62,454 nucleotides of DNA from an uncultured Chryseobacterium sp. (GCA_913777465.1 CAJYRQ010000057.1:1-62454), one strand, 5' to 3'. Counted from the first letter of the stretch, positions 42,439 through 51,539 are shown. Notes: generated from the sequence alone by a model not told the origin. Numbers and translations are program-made.

Positions 42439-43191
42439 CTATCCACTGATGATCAGGCCGCCGTTAGGATGCAGGACCTGCCCTGTAACTTGTACGGATT
42501 CCCTGCCTGCCAGAAATAAGAAGCTGTAAGCCACTTCCTCAGGAGATGCATTTCTCTCGAAAGGCGGCTTGCTCAGATCCTCTTTTTCTTCCCCGAAGGT
42601 TGCCTCGGTAAGCGGTGTGGCTACCGGTCCCGGCGCTACGGCATTTACACGGATGCCTTTCGGTTTTGCCTGCAATGCCAAGGATCGGGTAAAAGAGACA
42701 ATGGCACCTTTTGTTGCCGAATAATCCAGCAATTGGGGATGTCCCTGATAAGCAGCAGCAGAAGTGGTATTGATGATGGCGCTTCCCTCTTTCAAATGGG
42801 GGAAAACCGCTTTTGTAAGAAGGATCATCCCGATGATATTGGAATCAAATGTCTTCCTTATGTTTTTTTCCTCCAGATCTTCAATGGAATCGGCAGGAAA
42901 CTGGACACCGGCATTATTAACCAAAATGTCTATTCCGCCGAATTCAGCAGCCGTTTTCTCAGCTGTTTCCCTGCAGAAGTCAGAATCGCTGACATCACCC
43001 TGTATAATAATGGATTTTCTTCCGAGTCCTTCGATTTCAGATTTTACTTTTTCTGCATCTTCTCTGTTGGAATGGTAGACGATTGCTACATCGGCGCCTT
43101 CTTCTGCAAAAAGCACGGCCACGGCCTTTCCTATTCCACTATCTGCTCCCGTAATGAGAACGGATTTATTTTCTAATTTTAAATTCCCCAT
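42439..43191 (-). CDS. SDR-family oxidoreductase (YhxC/YgfF-like)
   Basis: A 250-residue classical short-chain dehydrogenase. The cofactor motif is TGADSGIGKAVA (14-25), then NNAG, the catalytic Ser in INTTSAAAY and Y-x3-K in DYSATKG. It resembles the general-stress SDRs that accompany catalases in Bacteroidetes. The C-terminal GQVLHPNGG replaces the usual VDGG. It starts 6 bases after the previous SDR gene. Confidence 0.9.
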   Translation of the reverse strand: MGNLKLENKSVLITGADSGIGKAVAVLFAEEGADVAIVYHSNREDAEKVKSEIEGLGRKSIIIQGDVSDSDFCRETAEKTAAEFGGIDILVNNAGVQFPADSIEDLEEKNIRKTFDSNIIGMILLTKAVFPHLKEGSAIINTTSAAAYQGHPQLLDYSATKGAIVSFTRSLALQAKPKGIRVNAVAPGPVATPLTEATFGEEKEDLSKPPFERNASPEEVAYSFLFLAGRESVQVTGQVLHPNGGLIISG

Positions 43192-43197
43192 TTAAAT

Positions 43198-43995
43198 TTA
43201 CTTTTCGTTTACCGGTTTCTGCATTTCCCCCATCCGGTGCGCCGCCATGCTGTCGGTCGCAATATTCGTCATCGCTACGGAAAGTTTGTTTTTTAATCCG
43301 GATATCACCTTATCCTCACCGTTCATCAGGGCTTTATAGCCGTCCATTGCCACTTCTTCAGGCGACATCAGATTGTCTTTGTCCTCAAGAATCTTACTCT
43401 CGTTCATATCGGCTTTGTTGAAGAAATCGGTATCGGTAGGTCCCGGCAAAAGTGCCGTAACCGTAATCCCCGAATCTTTCAGTTCTTCCCGGATAGCCTC
43501 GGACCATGAAAGGATGAAAGCCTTGGTTCCATGATACACCGAATGCCATGGGCCGGGCGCTTTGCTGGCAATGGATGCCAAATTGAGAATCCTTCCGGAT
43601 CCTTTTGATAATCGGTCTTTTAGGAAAAGTTTGGTCAGAATAATAACAGAAACAATATTCAGGTTGATGATATCCACCTCACGATGGATATCGGTATCCT
43701 GAAATTTCCCGTATACGCCTTGTCCTGCATCATTTACCAGGATTTCCGGGCTGATCCCGTTTAATTTTAGCTCAGAATACAGAGAAAAAGCATCTTCCTG
43801 CGTAAAGAGGTTTTTCGCCATGGTAATGACATTAATCCCATAACTTTTAAATTCTTTTGCTTTGGCCTGAAGGTCGTCATGGTTTCTGGAAACCATCACA
43901 AGATCATAGCCGTCTCCGGCAAAAAGCTTTGCCAGTTCATAGCCGATCCCGCTGGTTGCTCCCGTAATTAAAGCATACTGGTTTTTCCGGTTCAT
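43198..43995 (-). CDS. SDR-family NAD(P)-dependent oxidoreductase
   Basis: A 265-residue short-chain dehydrogenase of the DltE/YqjQ type. The motif TGATSGIGYELAKL is at the N-terminus; NDAG replaces NNAG; NLASIASKAPGP and Y-x3-K in VYHGTKAF follow. It is not closely similar to the next SDR, so this is not a recent duplication. Five bases separate it from the CinA-like gene. Confidence 0.9.
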   Translation of the reverse strand: MNRKNQYALITGATSGIGYELAKLFAGDGYDLVMVSRNHDDLQAKAKEFKSYGINVITMAKNLFTQEDAFSLYSELKLNGISPEILVNDAGQGVYGKFQDTDIHREVDIINLNIVSVIILTKLFLKDRLSKGSGRILNLASIASKAPGPWHSVYHGTKAFILSWSEAIREELKDSGITVTALLPGPTDTDFFNKADMNESKILEDKDNLMSPEEVAMDGYKALMNGEDKVISGLKNKLSVAMTNIATDSMAAHRMGEMQKPVNEK

Positions 43996-44000
43996 TTCTT

Positions 44001-44501
44001 TTATTTTAAAATTAAAAGCTGATTGATCTCGCTCTTAAAGCAGCCTAAAATAAATTCGGTGTAATAGAGCTGAGCATTAAGTGCCTGCGTCTTTGGATGC
44101 AATTCCAGTTTTTTAGTCATTACAATTTCTCCTTTATAGGAAAAAGAGAAATAGGCAAAGATTTTATACGAGGAATTTCTGATCGGTGTACAGTAGCCTG
44201 TGGTAGCGATCGACCAGTCTGATTCGAAAAGCTTCGCGGCATTCAGAGCCATGGTCTCTGCAATATTTTCGGAAACGCAGTCGCATTCTTCGGCTTCGTC
44301 ACGGTCGACATTCAGCAGCCTTACTTTTTCTGCCAGGGTGTATGTTGTCATTCCGCCTTTATAGAAAAGCGATGCGTTGGGCATCTGTGAAAAAGCTAAC
44401 TGTAAACAGCCTGAGGTAACACTTTCTACAACTGAAATCGTTTCGTCTGAGGTCATCAGCGACTGGCTGATGTATTCCAGTAGGTTTTTTTGAAATTCCA
44501 T
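44001..44501 (-). CDS. CinA C-terminal domain protein (nicotinamide-nucleotide amidase-like)
   Basis: A 166-residue stand-alone CinA C-terminal domain, the PncC type, which deamidates NMN. SVVESVTSGCLQLAFSQMPNASLFYKGG corresponds to ESxTGG...PGAS.YF.GG, and CVSENIAETMA and IATTGYC follow. The usual ATTGIAGPxG loop is altered to TGYCTPIRNSS, and GG is SG in the first motif, so full amidase activity is uncertain. It lies between the SDR and alcohol dehydrogenase genes of the stress operon. Confidence 0.8.
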   Translation of the reverse strand: MEFQKNLLEYISQSLMTSDETISVVESVTSGCLQLAFSQMPNASLFYKGGMTTYTLAEKVRLLNVDRDEAEECDCVSENIAETMALNAAKLFESDWSIATTGYCTPIRNSSYKIFAYFSFSYKGEIVMTKKLELHPKTQALNAQLYYTEFILGCFKSEINQLLILK

Positions 44502-44536
44502 AATTCTAATATTTTAAGTGGTTTTGTAATTCATTT

Positions 44537-45715
44537 CTATAAGACTGAAGCTTTCCAGGGATCAAGGACTACTTTTACACAGTTGTCTATCTTTTTATCG
44601 AAAATTTCATAGCCTTTGGAAACATCTTCCAATGAAAGACGATGGGTGATGATATCGTCTAAAGTTACCCGGCCGCTCTGTACATGATCCATCAATTCAT
44701 CAATGATGGTATGGACATTGCATTGTCCGGCTTTTATGGTTATACCTTTATCAAAAATCTGTCCAAGTTTGAAATTATCGTAATTTACCGGGTAAACTCC
44801 TAAAATAGGAACAATTCCGCCCCTTGTTACGGCACTCATGCAGGCTTCCAGTACTTTTATCGAACCTTTTTCAAAATTCAGCACCGCTTTGGCACGGTCG
44901 ATCAAATTGCGGTCGGGTTCGAAGCCTACTGCCTCAATGCAGACATCGGCTCCACGGCCGTCGGTCAGGTCGCGGATCTGTTCCACAACACTTTCCGCAT
45001 CTTCCCACAAAATGGTTTCGCAGCCTGTCAGTCTTTTAATCTGGTCCAGACGGTATTGCCGGGTATCGACAACAATAACTTTTTTGGCATTTTTGAGGAT
45101 GGCACTTTTGGCGGCCATCGATCCTACCGGCCCTGCTCCGAAGATGGCTACCGTTTCCCCGCCTTTTACTTCGCCCCACAGAACACCGGTATAGCCTGTC
45201 GGGAAGATATCGGTAAGAAACAGAACCTGCTCATCCGTGAGATGATCGGGAACTTTTCTCGGTCCCACGTGCGCATACGGAACCCTTACGTACTGGGCCT
45301 GCCCGCCATCATAGCCTCCGTAAAGGTCGCTGTATCCAAACAGGGCACCGCCTTTTTCAGTCAGAATTCCGCCCTCGGGACCATAATGCTTGGGATTGCT
45401 GCGCTCACAGGCCGTAGGAAGGTCGTGCTGGCAGAAAAAGCAGCTTCCGCAGGAAACCGGGAAGGGCACTACGACCCTGTCCCCGATTTTCAGATTGGTA
45501 ATCCGCTGCCCTACTTCTTCCACAACACCCATAAACTCATGCCCAAGCACCATCGGCCTTGCCTGCGGGATTCCGCCTGAAAACAAATGAAGGTCGCTTC
45601 CGCAAATAGCTGTGGATGTTACTTTCAGAATAACGTCATGGGAATCTTTAATGATGGGATCATCTACGGTATCGCATGTAATGACTCCCGGTGAATGAAT
45701 AACTGCAGCTTTCAT
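44537..45715 (-). CDS. Zinc-dependent alcohol dehydrogenase (FdhA-like)
   Basis: A 392-residue medium-chain dehydrogenase. The catalytic zinc site is CGSDLHLF with GHEFMGVVEEVG. The structural zinc loop contains CGSCFFCQHDLPTAC. The Rossmann motif is FGAGPVGSMAA. The insertion after the structural loop fits glutathione-independent formaldehyde or threonine-type dehydrogenases. It is second in the catalase-led operon, 35 bases downstream of the catalase. Confidence 0.92.
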   Translation of the reverse strand: MKAAVIHSPGVITCDTVDDPIIKDSHDVILKVTSTAICGSDLHLFSGGIPQARPMVLGHEFMGVVEEVGQRITNLKIGDRVVVPFPVSCGSCFFCQHDLPTACERSNPKHYGPEGGILTEKGGALFGYSDLYGGYDGGQAQYVRVPYAHVGPRKVPDHLTDEQVLFLTDIFPTGYTGVLWGEVKGGETVAIFGAGPVGSMAAKSAILKNAKKVIVVDTRQYRLDQIKRLTGCETILWEDAESVVEQIRDLTDGRGADVCIEAVGFEPDRNLIDRAKAVLNFEKGSIKVLEACMSAVTRGGIVPILGVYPVNYDNFKLGQIFDKGITIKAGQCNVHTIIDELMDHVQSGRVTLDDIITHRLSLEDVSKGYEIFDKKIDNCVKVVLDPWKASVL

Positions 45716-45750
45716 ACGTAATATTTTAAATGGATGTGAGGGGTGTGTTA

Positions 45751-47889
45751 TTAATCCTGTGTGGTTCTTTCCAGCTCAAGATGCCAAACCCTGTGCTGTG
45801 CAATGGCATCAATGAATTTGTTCTCCGGCATTTCATCTTCCCAGGATACAATTGCCGGGTCGATATGCTTTTTTAGGCTTATATTGCTGTTCATATAAAA
45901 CGGTTCGGTTCCTTCCCCGAAATAAATTGCTTTGCAATGTTTGTAGGCTTCATTGATGAAATTCAGTACATGCGGCTTGTTACCGGCAGTCAGGAGTTCT
46001 TTTACGGAATCTTCTCCCGCCGCGATATACAGGGCATCAAAAGCCACACTGGCAATACTGGTAATGGAATGCTTCGGCACCAGCATGGATCCGTCATTGG
46101 TGGTCACCGGGGCCATATTCGGGCCGATGATTTCCACAACGGCATCTTCTCCTTCCAGCTTGGTTTTCAGATCATGTACCTTCAGCGCATCCACGCCGTT
46201 AGCCATAATAAAGCCGATCTTTCTGCCTTTGATGGTATCTTTGATGGTGTTTTCCATACTCAGGGCCTGGGAAACCCTAGTATGAGCTTCTCTCTCCTCA
46301 CTCTGAAGATCCTGATGGTTGCTGTCTGCAGGAAGGCTCTGGTTCGGAAATTCAAGTTCTTTTACCTGTACCCCTACCTCAGCGGCAACTTTTTCGGCCA
46401 ATGCTTTATCGATAAAATTCAGCTGGCCCACCATTCTTTCCCTCACGGCCGGAATCGTCACTTTGGAAAGTTCGAAAATCAATGCGTTCTGAAGGTGCAT
46501 TTTTTCGTAATCGGACTGGCTGTTGTAAAATAATTTAGCCTGGGAGTAATGGTCTACAAAACTTTCGCTCCGCTGTCTTACTTTGGGTCCGGAAACCCTT
46601 TCCTGCTGGGAAACATATCCCCCTTCGGACATCATCGACTGGAACGGGCAGCCGCCGCCAATGGAATTTGGCTCATAGCTCACTTTTCCTTTATCAATCT
46701 GCTGTCTCATGTATCCGTCGCGCTGGTTGTTGTGCACGGTTTTGACGGACCGGTTGATCGGAATTTCATGGAAATTCGGTCCTCCCAGTCTGATAAGCTG
46801 GGTATCGGTATAGGAGAATAATCTTCCCTGAAGCAGCGGATCGTTGCTGAAATCGATTCCCGGAACAATGTGTCCCGGATGGAAAGCGATCTGCTCGGTT
46901 TCCGCGAAGAAATTATCAGGGTTTCTGTTTAAGGTCAGGGTGCCTACCAGCTCTACCGGGACTTCTTCTTCAGGGACGATTTTGGTAGGATCCAGAAGAT
47001 CAAAGTCAAATTTATCTTCATCTTCTTCAGGGATCAGCTGTACGCCGAAATCCCATTCCGGGAACATCCCGTTTTCAATGGATTCCCAAAGGTCCCTTTT
47101 GTGGAAATCCGGATCTACCCCGGAAATCCGCTGGGCTTCATCCCATGCGACGGAATGGACACCCAGTTTCGGCTTGAAATGGAATTTCACAAAATGCATT
47201 CTGCCTTCATCATTAATGAATTTAAAAGAATGGACCCCGAAGCCTTCCATCCGGCTGTAGCTTCTCGGGATGGAACGGTCGCTCATCAGCCACATGATCA
47301 TGTGCATGCTTTCCGGCATCAGGGAAATGAAGTCCCAGAAGGTATCGTGTGCCGACTGGGCCTGCGGAATCTCATTGTGAGGCTCCGGCTTTACGGCATG
47401 CACCAGATCCGGGAACTTAATGGCATCCTGGATGAAGAAGACCGGGATATTATTAGCTACTAAATCGTAATTCCCTTCGTCGGTATAGAATTTTACGGCA
47501 AAGCCTCTTACATCCCTCGCCAAATCAGTACTTCCCCTGTTTCCGGCTACGGTAGAGAACCGTACAAAAACCGGGGTTTCTTTTCCCACTTCCGTAAGGA
47601 AACCGGCTTTGGTATATTTTTCAAGGCTTTTGGTAAGTTTAAAGACACCGTGGGCACCGGATCCGCGGGCATGTACTACCCTTTCCGGAATCCTTTCATG
47701 GTCGAAATGGGTCATTTTTTCCCTGAAGAAAAAGTCTTCCATCAGTGTAGGTCCCCGGTCTCCTGCTTTCAGGGAGTCCTGGTTGTTGTTGATCCTCAGT
47801 CCCTGATTGCTTGTGAGCCTTGCATTTTCGTTAGAAGTCTTATGCGATTCCAGCTGGTCGAGCTTTTTGTTGTGTGGCTTGTCATTCAT
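45751..47889 (-). CDS. katE: Large-subunit catalase (HPII/KatE type)
   Basis: A 712-residue clade 2 heme catalase that removes H2O2. The distal histidine is in ERVVHARGSGAHG, followed by RFSTVAGNRGSTD and the proximal heme tyrosine in LFSYTDTQLIRLGGPNF. Residues about 555-700 form the extra flavodoxin/DJ-1-like domain of HPII enzymes (KIGFIMANGVDALK). It heads an eight-gene minus-strand run with gaps of 5-51 bases that ends at the terminator at 39923. Confidence 0.96.
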   Translation of the reverse strand: MNDKPHNKKLDQLESHKTSNENARLTSNQGLRINNNQDSLKAGDRGPTLMEDFFFREKMTHFDHERIPERVVHARGSGAHGVFKLTKSLEKYTKAGFLTEVGKETPVFVRFSTVAGNRGSTDLARDVRGFAVKFYTDEGNYDLVANNIPVFFIQDAIKFPDLVHAVKPEPHNEIPQAQSAHDTFWDFISLMPESMHMIMWLMSDRSIPRSYSRMEGFGVHSFKFINDEGRMHFVKFHFKPKLGVHSVAWDEAQRISGVDPDFHKRDLWESIENGMFPEWDFGVQLIPEEDEDKFDFDLLDPTKIVPEEEVPVELVGTLTLNRNPDNFFAETEQIAFHPGHIVPGIDFSNDPLLQGRLFSYTDTQLIRLGGPNFHEIPINRSVKTVHNNQRDGYMRQQIDKGKVSYEPNSIGGGCPFQSMMSEGGYVSQQERVSGPKVRQRSESFVDHYSQAKLFYNSQSDYEKMHLQNALIFELSKVTIPAVRERMVGQLNFIDKALAEKVAAEVGVQVKELEFPNQSLPADSNHQDLQSEEREAHTRVSQALSMENTIKDTIKGRKIGFIMANGVDALKVHDLKTKLEGEDAVVEIIGPNMAPVTTNDGSMLVPKHSITSIASVAFDALYIAAGEDSVKELLTAGNKPHVLNFINEAYKHCKAIYFGEGTEPFYMNSNISLKKHIDPAIVSWEDEMPENKFIDAIAQHRVWHLELERTTQD

Positions 47890-48017
47890 AAATTCCTATA
47901 TTTTGTGATTTGGTGTATTGTAGGTATGGTCTGTATCAATAGATAAAAAGTAACTGTCTATCCTATAATTTTAATGTTTAAGATTGTTGAGTAATAGTGC
48001 TAAGCTGATATTTAGAA

Positions 48018-48050
48018 AAAAGCCATATAGAAAGCTCTACATGGCTTTTG
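48018..48050 (-). terminator. Terminator after the DUF892 gene
   Basis: A perfect 9-bp stem AAAAGCCAT (48018-48026)/ATGGCTTTT (48041-48049), with an A tract upstream, gives a U tract on the minus strand. It separates the DUF892 gene from the catalase operon. Confidence 0.75.
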
Positions 48051-48056
48051 TAATTT

Positions 48057-48665
48057 TTAATCTTCCTGCTCCGCATCAAAATTGATGTACGTTTCGGCGA
48101 TTTCGGTAAGGTTATAATCCGTATCTTCTTCTTCCTGCAAGGTTTTTTCCAGGAGGTCCGCTGCTTTGTCGTGTCCCATGGTAATTGCCAGCTGAGCCAG
48201 ACCGCCGTAGGTGGCGATCTCATAATGCTCGACTTTCTGTGCGGCAATAATAAGCGCAGCATCACGCGTCATCGATCCCTCTTCGGTAGACTTGATGATT
48301 TCTTCTCCTTCTTCGATAATGCCTTTGATGGCCTTACATTCTTTTTGCTCAGGAGTTTCATCAATCAGCTTAAAAACTTTCTCAAGCCGGCTTACATGCT
48401 TTTTGGTTTGCAGCTGGTGATCTTCGAAAGCTTCTTTCAGCTCTTCGGTTGTGGCTGCTTCCTGCATTTTTTCCAGTGCATCGATAATTGCGTTTTCTGC
48501 GAAATAAATATCTTTGAGCGCGGATACGAAGAATTTGTGAAGCGGAGCGCTTTTCATTTCGTTTCCATCTACTTTTGCGTTATCTACGGCCGTTATATTT
48601 TTATTGACAGCTGACGTATCGTTGCCTGCTGTACTGCTTTTATTTTCTGATGTTTTGGTTGCCAT
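48057..48665 (-). CDS. DUF892/YciF-type ferritin-like protein
   Basis: A 202-residue protein. A low-complexity Ser/Thr/Asn head (1-40) precedes a DUF892 four-helix domain (about 42-195) with FFVSALKDIYFAENAIIDALEKM, FEDHQLQTKKHVSRLEKVF, IAAQKVEHYEIATYGGLA and TLQEEEDTDYNLTEIAE, which provide Glu and His ligands of a ferritin-like metal site. YciE/YciF proteins are induced by osmotic and general stress. It fits its neighbours, the catalase operon and the KGG gene. Confidence 0.9.
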   Translation of the reverse strand: MATKTSENKSSTAGNDTSAVNKNITAVDNAKVDGNEMKSAPLHKFFVSALKDIYFAENAIIDALEKMQEAATTEELKEAFEDHQLQTKKHVSRLEKVFKLIDETPEQKECKAIKGIIEEGEEIIKSTEEGSMTRDAALIIAAQKVEHYEIATYGGLAQLAITMGHDKAADLLEKTLQEEEDTDYNLTEIAETYINFDAEQED

Positions 48666-48694
48666 AATAGTGACTGTGGTGTTTGGTTGTGAAA

Positions 48695-48734
48695 AAGATT
48701 ACCCCTTTATCATCATTCGTAAAGAGGTAATCTT
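48695..48734 (-). terminator. Terminator after the KGG gene
   Basis: The stem AAGATTACCCCTTT (48695-48708)/AAAGAGGTAATCTT (48721-48734), with one mismatch, has A-rich flanks that give a U tract on the minus strand. It sits 8 bases past the stop of the KGG protein gene. Confidence 0.7.
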
Positions 48735-48742
48735 AAAAAGAA

Positions 48743-49525
48743 TTATGAATTGTTACGTCTGCCTCCGAATCCGGATCTTCCCGAGCCCGATGATCTTCCG
48801 CCTCCGTGAGAAGCCTGGCCTCCCATACGTGCTATTCTTGTACGTTCTTCCTTGCTCATGGAAGCGAAACCTCTTCTTGAATTTCCTGAACCGTTACCGG
48901 AATTGGAGCCACGGCCTGAACCGCCGCCGTTGCCAGATCCTGAACCGGAATTTCCTCTTCCGCCGGATCTGCCTCCTGAATTTGAGCCTGAACCTGAAGA
49001 AGACCTTCTTCCGCCTCCGTGAGACGCTTCACCACCCATGCGGGCAATTCTCGTACGTTCCTCACGGCTCATAGATGCAAAGCCTCTCCCTGAATTTCCG
49101 TTTCCTGATGAAGAAGAACGGCCTCTTCCGCCGCCGGAACCGGAACCGGATCTGCCGGAGTTCGATCCTCTTCCAGATCCTCCGCGGGAACCGCCTCTTC
49201 CGCTACCGGAAGTAAATCTTCCCTGGTCGTCCCGCTGCTGGTTTCCGTTGTTTCCTCTACCCCTGCTACGGCCTCTGTTATCGTTATCATCGTCGTCATA
49301 ATCCTCATCATCATAGTCTTCGTCGTCGTAGTCATCATCATCATAGTCGTCATAATCTTCGTCCTCAAAATAATCTTCATATTCCGAGAAGTCATCATCA
49401 TAATCTTCATCATTCTGTGCGTCGCTATACCCGTGGTCATAGCCCAGCTGATAGATTTCCTCAAGATTTCCGGAAGAATTTGAATTTCCTCCTGACCTAC
49501 GATTTCCTGAATTTCTGTTGTTCAT
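48743..49525 (-). CDS. Disordered stress protein with two KGG-type motifs
   Basis: A 260-residue protein. After a short Asn/Ser/Gly head comes LEEIYQLGYDHGYSDAQ, then an acidic block of Asp, Glu and Tyr (about residues 39-83), then Gly/Ser/Arg-rich linkers that hold two near-identical copies (148-170 and 219-241) of GFASMS(R/K)EERTRIARMGG. That motif is the KGG box of YciG-like stress proteins with MGG in place of KGG. ATG 49525 is chosen; the longer frame begins in unrelated sequence. The acidic head and basic tail form a strongly polarised chain. An FNR-like promoter lies about 145 bases upstream. Confidence 0.85.
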   Translation of the reverse strand: MNNRNSGNRRSGGNSNSSGNLEEIYQLGYDHGYSDAQNDEDYDDDFSEYEDYFEDEDYDDYDDDDYDDEDYDDEDYDDDDNDNRGRSRGRGNNGNQQRDDQGRFTSGSGRGGSRGGSGRGSNSGRSGSGSGGGRGRSSSSGNGNSGRGFASMSREERTRIARMGGEASHGGGRRSSSGSGSNSGGRSGGRGNSGSGSGNGGGSGRGSNSGNGSGNSRRGFASMSKEERTRIARMGGQASHGGGRSSGSGRSGFGGRRNNS

Positions 49526-49673
49526 AACTGTTTTTTTTATGTTAATATTAAGTGATAGGTATTGCCGGCCGTGACTAGTATTAGACAGCAATAATTTTGG
49601 TTTTTCGGTTAAAAGATCAAAATATAAGCACCTCAAAGTGAGGTCTTAGAGAAATATAAATGAATTATATACT

Positions 49674-49717
49674 CAAATTTACAATAGAATAATTCACTTT
49701 CTTATGACCGGAGTCAT
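49674..49717 (-). promoter_or_regulatory. Crp/FNR-type class II promoter, site A
   Basis: The palindrome ATGAC-N4-GTCAT (49704-49717) is centred 36.5 bases upstream of the final G of the minus-strand -7 element TAAATTTG (plus-strand CAAATTTA, 49674-49681). It starts 13 bases inside the intergenic side of the Crp/Fnr gene stop and points at the KGG gene. Confidence 0.6.
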
Positions 49718-49729
49718 GTTTATCTGGAA

Positions 49730-50344
49730 TTAATATAATATTTTGCGGTTTTCAATTCTGACGATTCCCTGTTCTTCCATTTTTTTCAGGGTCCTGATGA
49801 CAGTTTCGACCCGCAGGCCGGTAAGATTGGCAATCTGCTGCCGGGTAAGTTCTACATGGAAGGAATGGTCACAGTTGTCGTCATGATAGCTCTTAAGATA
49901 ATCCAGCAATCCTTTCAGCCTTAAAAGCGGATTGGGCGACGACATTGCCTGCAGCATGATCGCATTGAAATACAGCCTTTGTGAAAGGCACGCATTCATT
50001 TCCAGAGAGATCTTCGGGTTTTTCCTCAGCAGCTCAAGAAATTTTTTCCCGGAAAGCCGGATCAGATCAACATCCGTAAGGGAAACGGCATTCATCACAT
50101 AGAATTTGTCAAGAAAAAGCATCGGATCACCGAAACTTTGCTCTCCTCCCAGGATATTCTGGATAAATTCCTTTCCTTCTTCATTATAATTGTTCTGCTT
50201 TATTTTTCCTTTAATGATCTGATAATAATAAAGTGCCTGATCGCCTTCTCTATAAATAAACTCTCCTTTCCTGTAATGCTTGTCTTCAGCACCGTAAGAA
50301 TACAGGAGCTCAGGAGCGATGTTCATGCAGCTTATCGTTTTCAT
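49730..50344 (-). CDS. Crp/Fnr-family transcriptional regulator 1
   Basis: A 204-residue regulator with a cyclic-nucleotide-binding-like beta-roll (about 10-120), a dimerisation helix and a C-terminal winged helix (LTRQQIANLTGLRVETVIRTLKKME). The recognition helix keeps the Glu and Arg of the E-x3-R pattern of FNR and CRP (VETVIR), but Ile replaces the Ser of FNR. There is no FNR-like cysteine cluster, so it should not sense oxygen through an iron-sulfur centre. ATG 50344 starts the conserved region. It is 61 bases downstream of a clear paralogue. Confidence 0.9.
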   Translation of the reverse strand: MKTISCMNIAPELLYSYGAEDKHYRKGEFIYREGDQALYYYQIIKGKIKQNNYNEEGKEFIQNILGGEQSFGDPMLFLDKFYVMNAVSLTDVDLIRLSGKKFLELLRKNPKISLEMNACLSQRLYFNAIMLQAMSSPNPLLRLKGLLDYLKSYHDDNCDHSFHVELTRQQIANLTGLRVETVIRTLKKMEEQGIVRIENRKILY

Positions 50345-50404
50345 AAGGAAATTTTTCCAAATGGCGTGCAAAAAAAAGACCATGCCTCCCGGCAGCAAAA
50401 TAAA

Positions 50405-51001
50405 TTAATATAAAATTTTACGGTCCTTTATTTTCACAATCTTATCCCGCTCCATCGTTTTTATGGTCCTTATGGCGGTTTCTACACAAAGACCGGTAAG
50501 GCTGGCCATCTGCTGGCGCGTAAGCGGAATCATGAATGAGTAAGGAGCCTGTTCTTCCTGGGAACTTTTGAGATAATCCATCAGGACTTTCAGTTTTGCC
50601 GTCGGGCTCTGGCTGCCCAGGTTCTGCGCCATGATGATTTTAAAATAGAGCCTTTGCGAGAGTACCTTGTTCATTTCGAAGGAAATATCAGGATAAAGCT
50701 TTAAAAGTTCGAAAAAATTGTTTTTCGGCAATTTCAAAACTTTACAATTCGTAAGCGCAATGGCATTAACGGGATAAAGCTTGTCCATAAAAAGCAGGGA
50801 TTCGCCAATGCTCTGCCCATCCTCCAGTAGGGTCTGTATGATTTCCTTTCCCTCATCGTTATAATTGTTAAGCTTTACCTCTCCGGTTATAATCTGATAA
50901 TAATAGTTGGGCGGATCGCCCTCACTGAAAATAATTTCAGATGGTTTGTACTGTTTTATCGTTGCTCCTGCCGAATACAGAAGTTCTTCCTTGATGATCA
51001 T
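50405..51001 (-). CDS. Crp/Fnr-family transcriptional regulator 2
   Basis: A 198-residue paralogue of the next gene, similar along its whole length (EIIFSEGDPPNYYYQIITGEVKLNNYNDEGKE against the same region of regulator 1). The winged helix is LTRQQMASLTGLCVETAIRTIKTME, with the same VETxIR recognition residues, so both should bind the same DNA site. No cysteine cluster is present. Both genes probably share a transcript. ATG 51001 is chosen; the longer frame adds 11 residues without homology to the paralogue. Confidence 0.9.
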   Translation of the reverse strand: MIIKEELLYSAGATIKQYKPSEIIFSEGDPPNYYYQIITGEVKLNNYNDEGKEIIQTLLEDGQSIGESLLFMDKLYPVNAIALTNCKVLKLPKNNFFELLKLYPDISFEMNKVLSQRLYFKIIMAQNLGSQSPTAKLKVLMDYLKSSQEEQAPYSFMIPLTRQQMASLTGLCVETAIRTIKTMERDKIVKIKDRKILY

Positions 51002-51302
51002 ATTTAGCTGTTTTAGTGTTTGCAGTAATTTCAAGCATCCTTAGTAAAAATAAAATTGGAAAGTAAGTAAATGAATGCAAATAGTAAACACTGCTATATA
51101 CCGTCGGATAATGTAACTCAATAGCATCATCGAACATCTAGCATCTAATATTTAGCCTTTAAGATAAATTTACCAAAAAATTTTAGTCGTATTAATTTTG
51201 CAATTACTTCATGAAGGCATTATTTCCCATATGGAAACAAATGCATATCATGAATAATGACTCTGGTCTTGTAAAAGAGAGTCTTAAATTTTGGTTGTAA
51301 AT
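51002..51302. other. Non-coding gap
   Basis: Upstream of the tandem Crp/Fnr genes. I see no exact TAnnTTTG element in either orientation (TACTATTTG, with one extra base, is the closest, near 51080) and no reading frame worth calling. Confidence 0.45.
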
Positions 51303-51509
51303 TTATTGTGCTGTTCTGGCCGTATCGGATCCGGTGTTGCCCTGCCGGGATGTACTGTCTGCCTGAATGGTATCCGAGCTCATCGGTGCAGCTGAAGTAT
51401 TATCCGTAACTTCCATAGGATCCTGTATGTCGGCAGGAGGAGATGTCTCTTTTTTTCCACAGCTCAGGAAAAGAAATCCGAAGACCGCGAATGATAATGC
51501 AAATTTCAT
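51303..51509 (-). CDS. Small lipoprotein under a predicted Crp/FNR promoter
   Basis: A 68-residue lipoprotein. The signal peptide MKFALSFAVFGFLFLSC ends in a lipobox (Cys 17). The mature part is polar, rich in Thr, Ser, Asp and Gln, and probably disordered. The function is unknown. Its promoter has TATCTTTG and a well-placed FNR-like box, so it should answer to one of the adjacent regulators. ATG 51509 is chosen because it begins the signal peptide. Confidence 0.7.
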   Translation of the reverse strand: MKFALSFAVFGFLFLSCGKKETSPPADIQDPMEVTDNTSAAPMSSDTIQADSTSRQGNTGSDTARTAQ

Positions 51510-51539
51510 AATATTTATATTTTTAAGTGGTGTGATTAT

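Noticed and set aside
49069-49464. 131-residue frame rich in Met and Thr inside the KGG gene
   Set aside because: It is an out-of-frame reading of the GAT/GAC/TAT codon run and has no protein-like composition.
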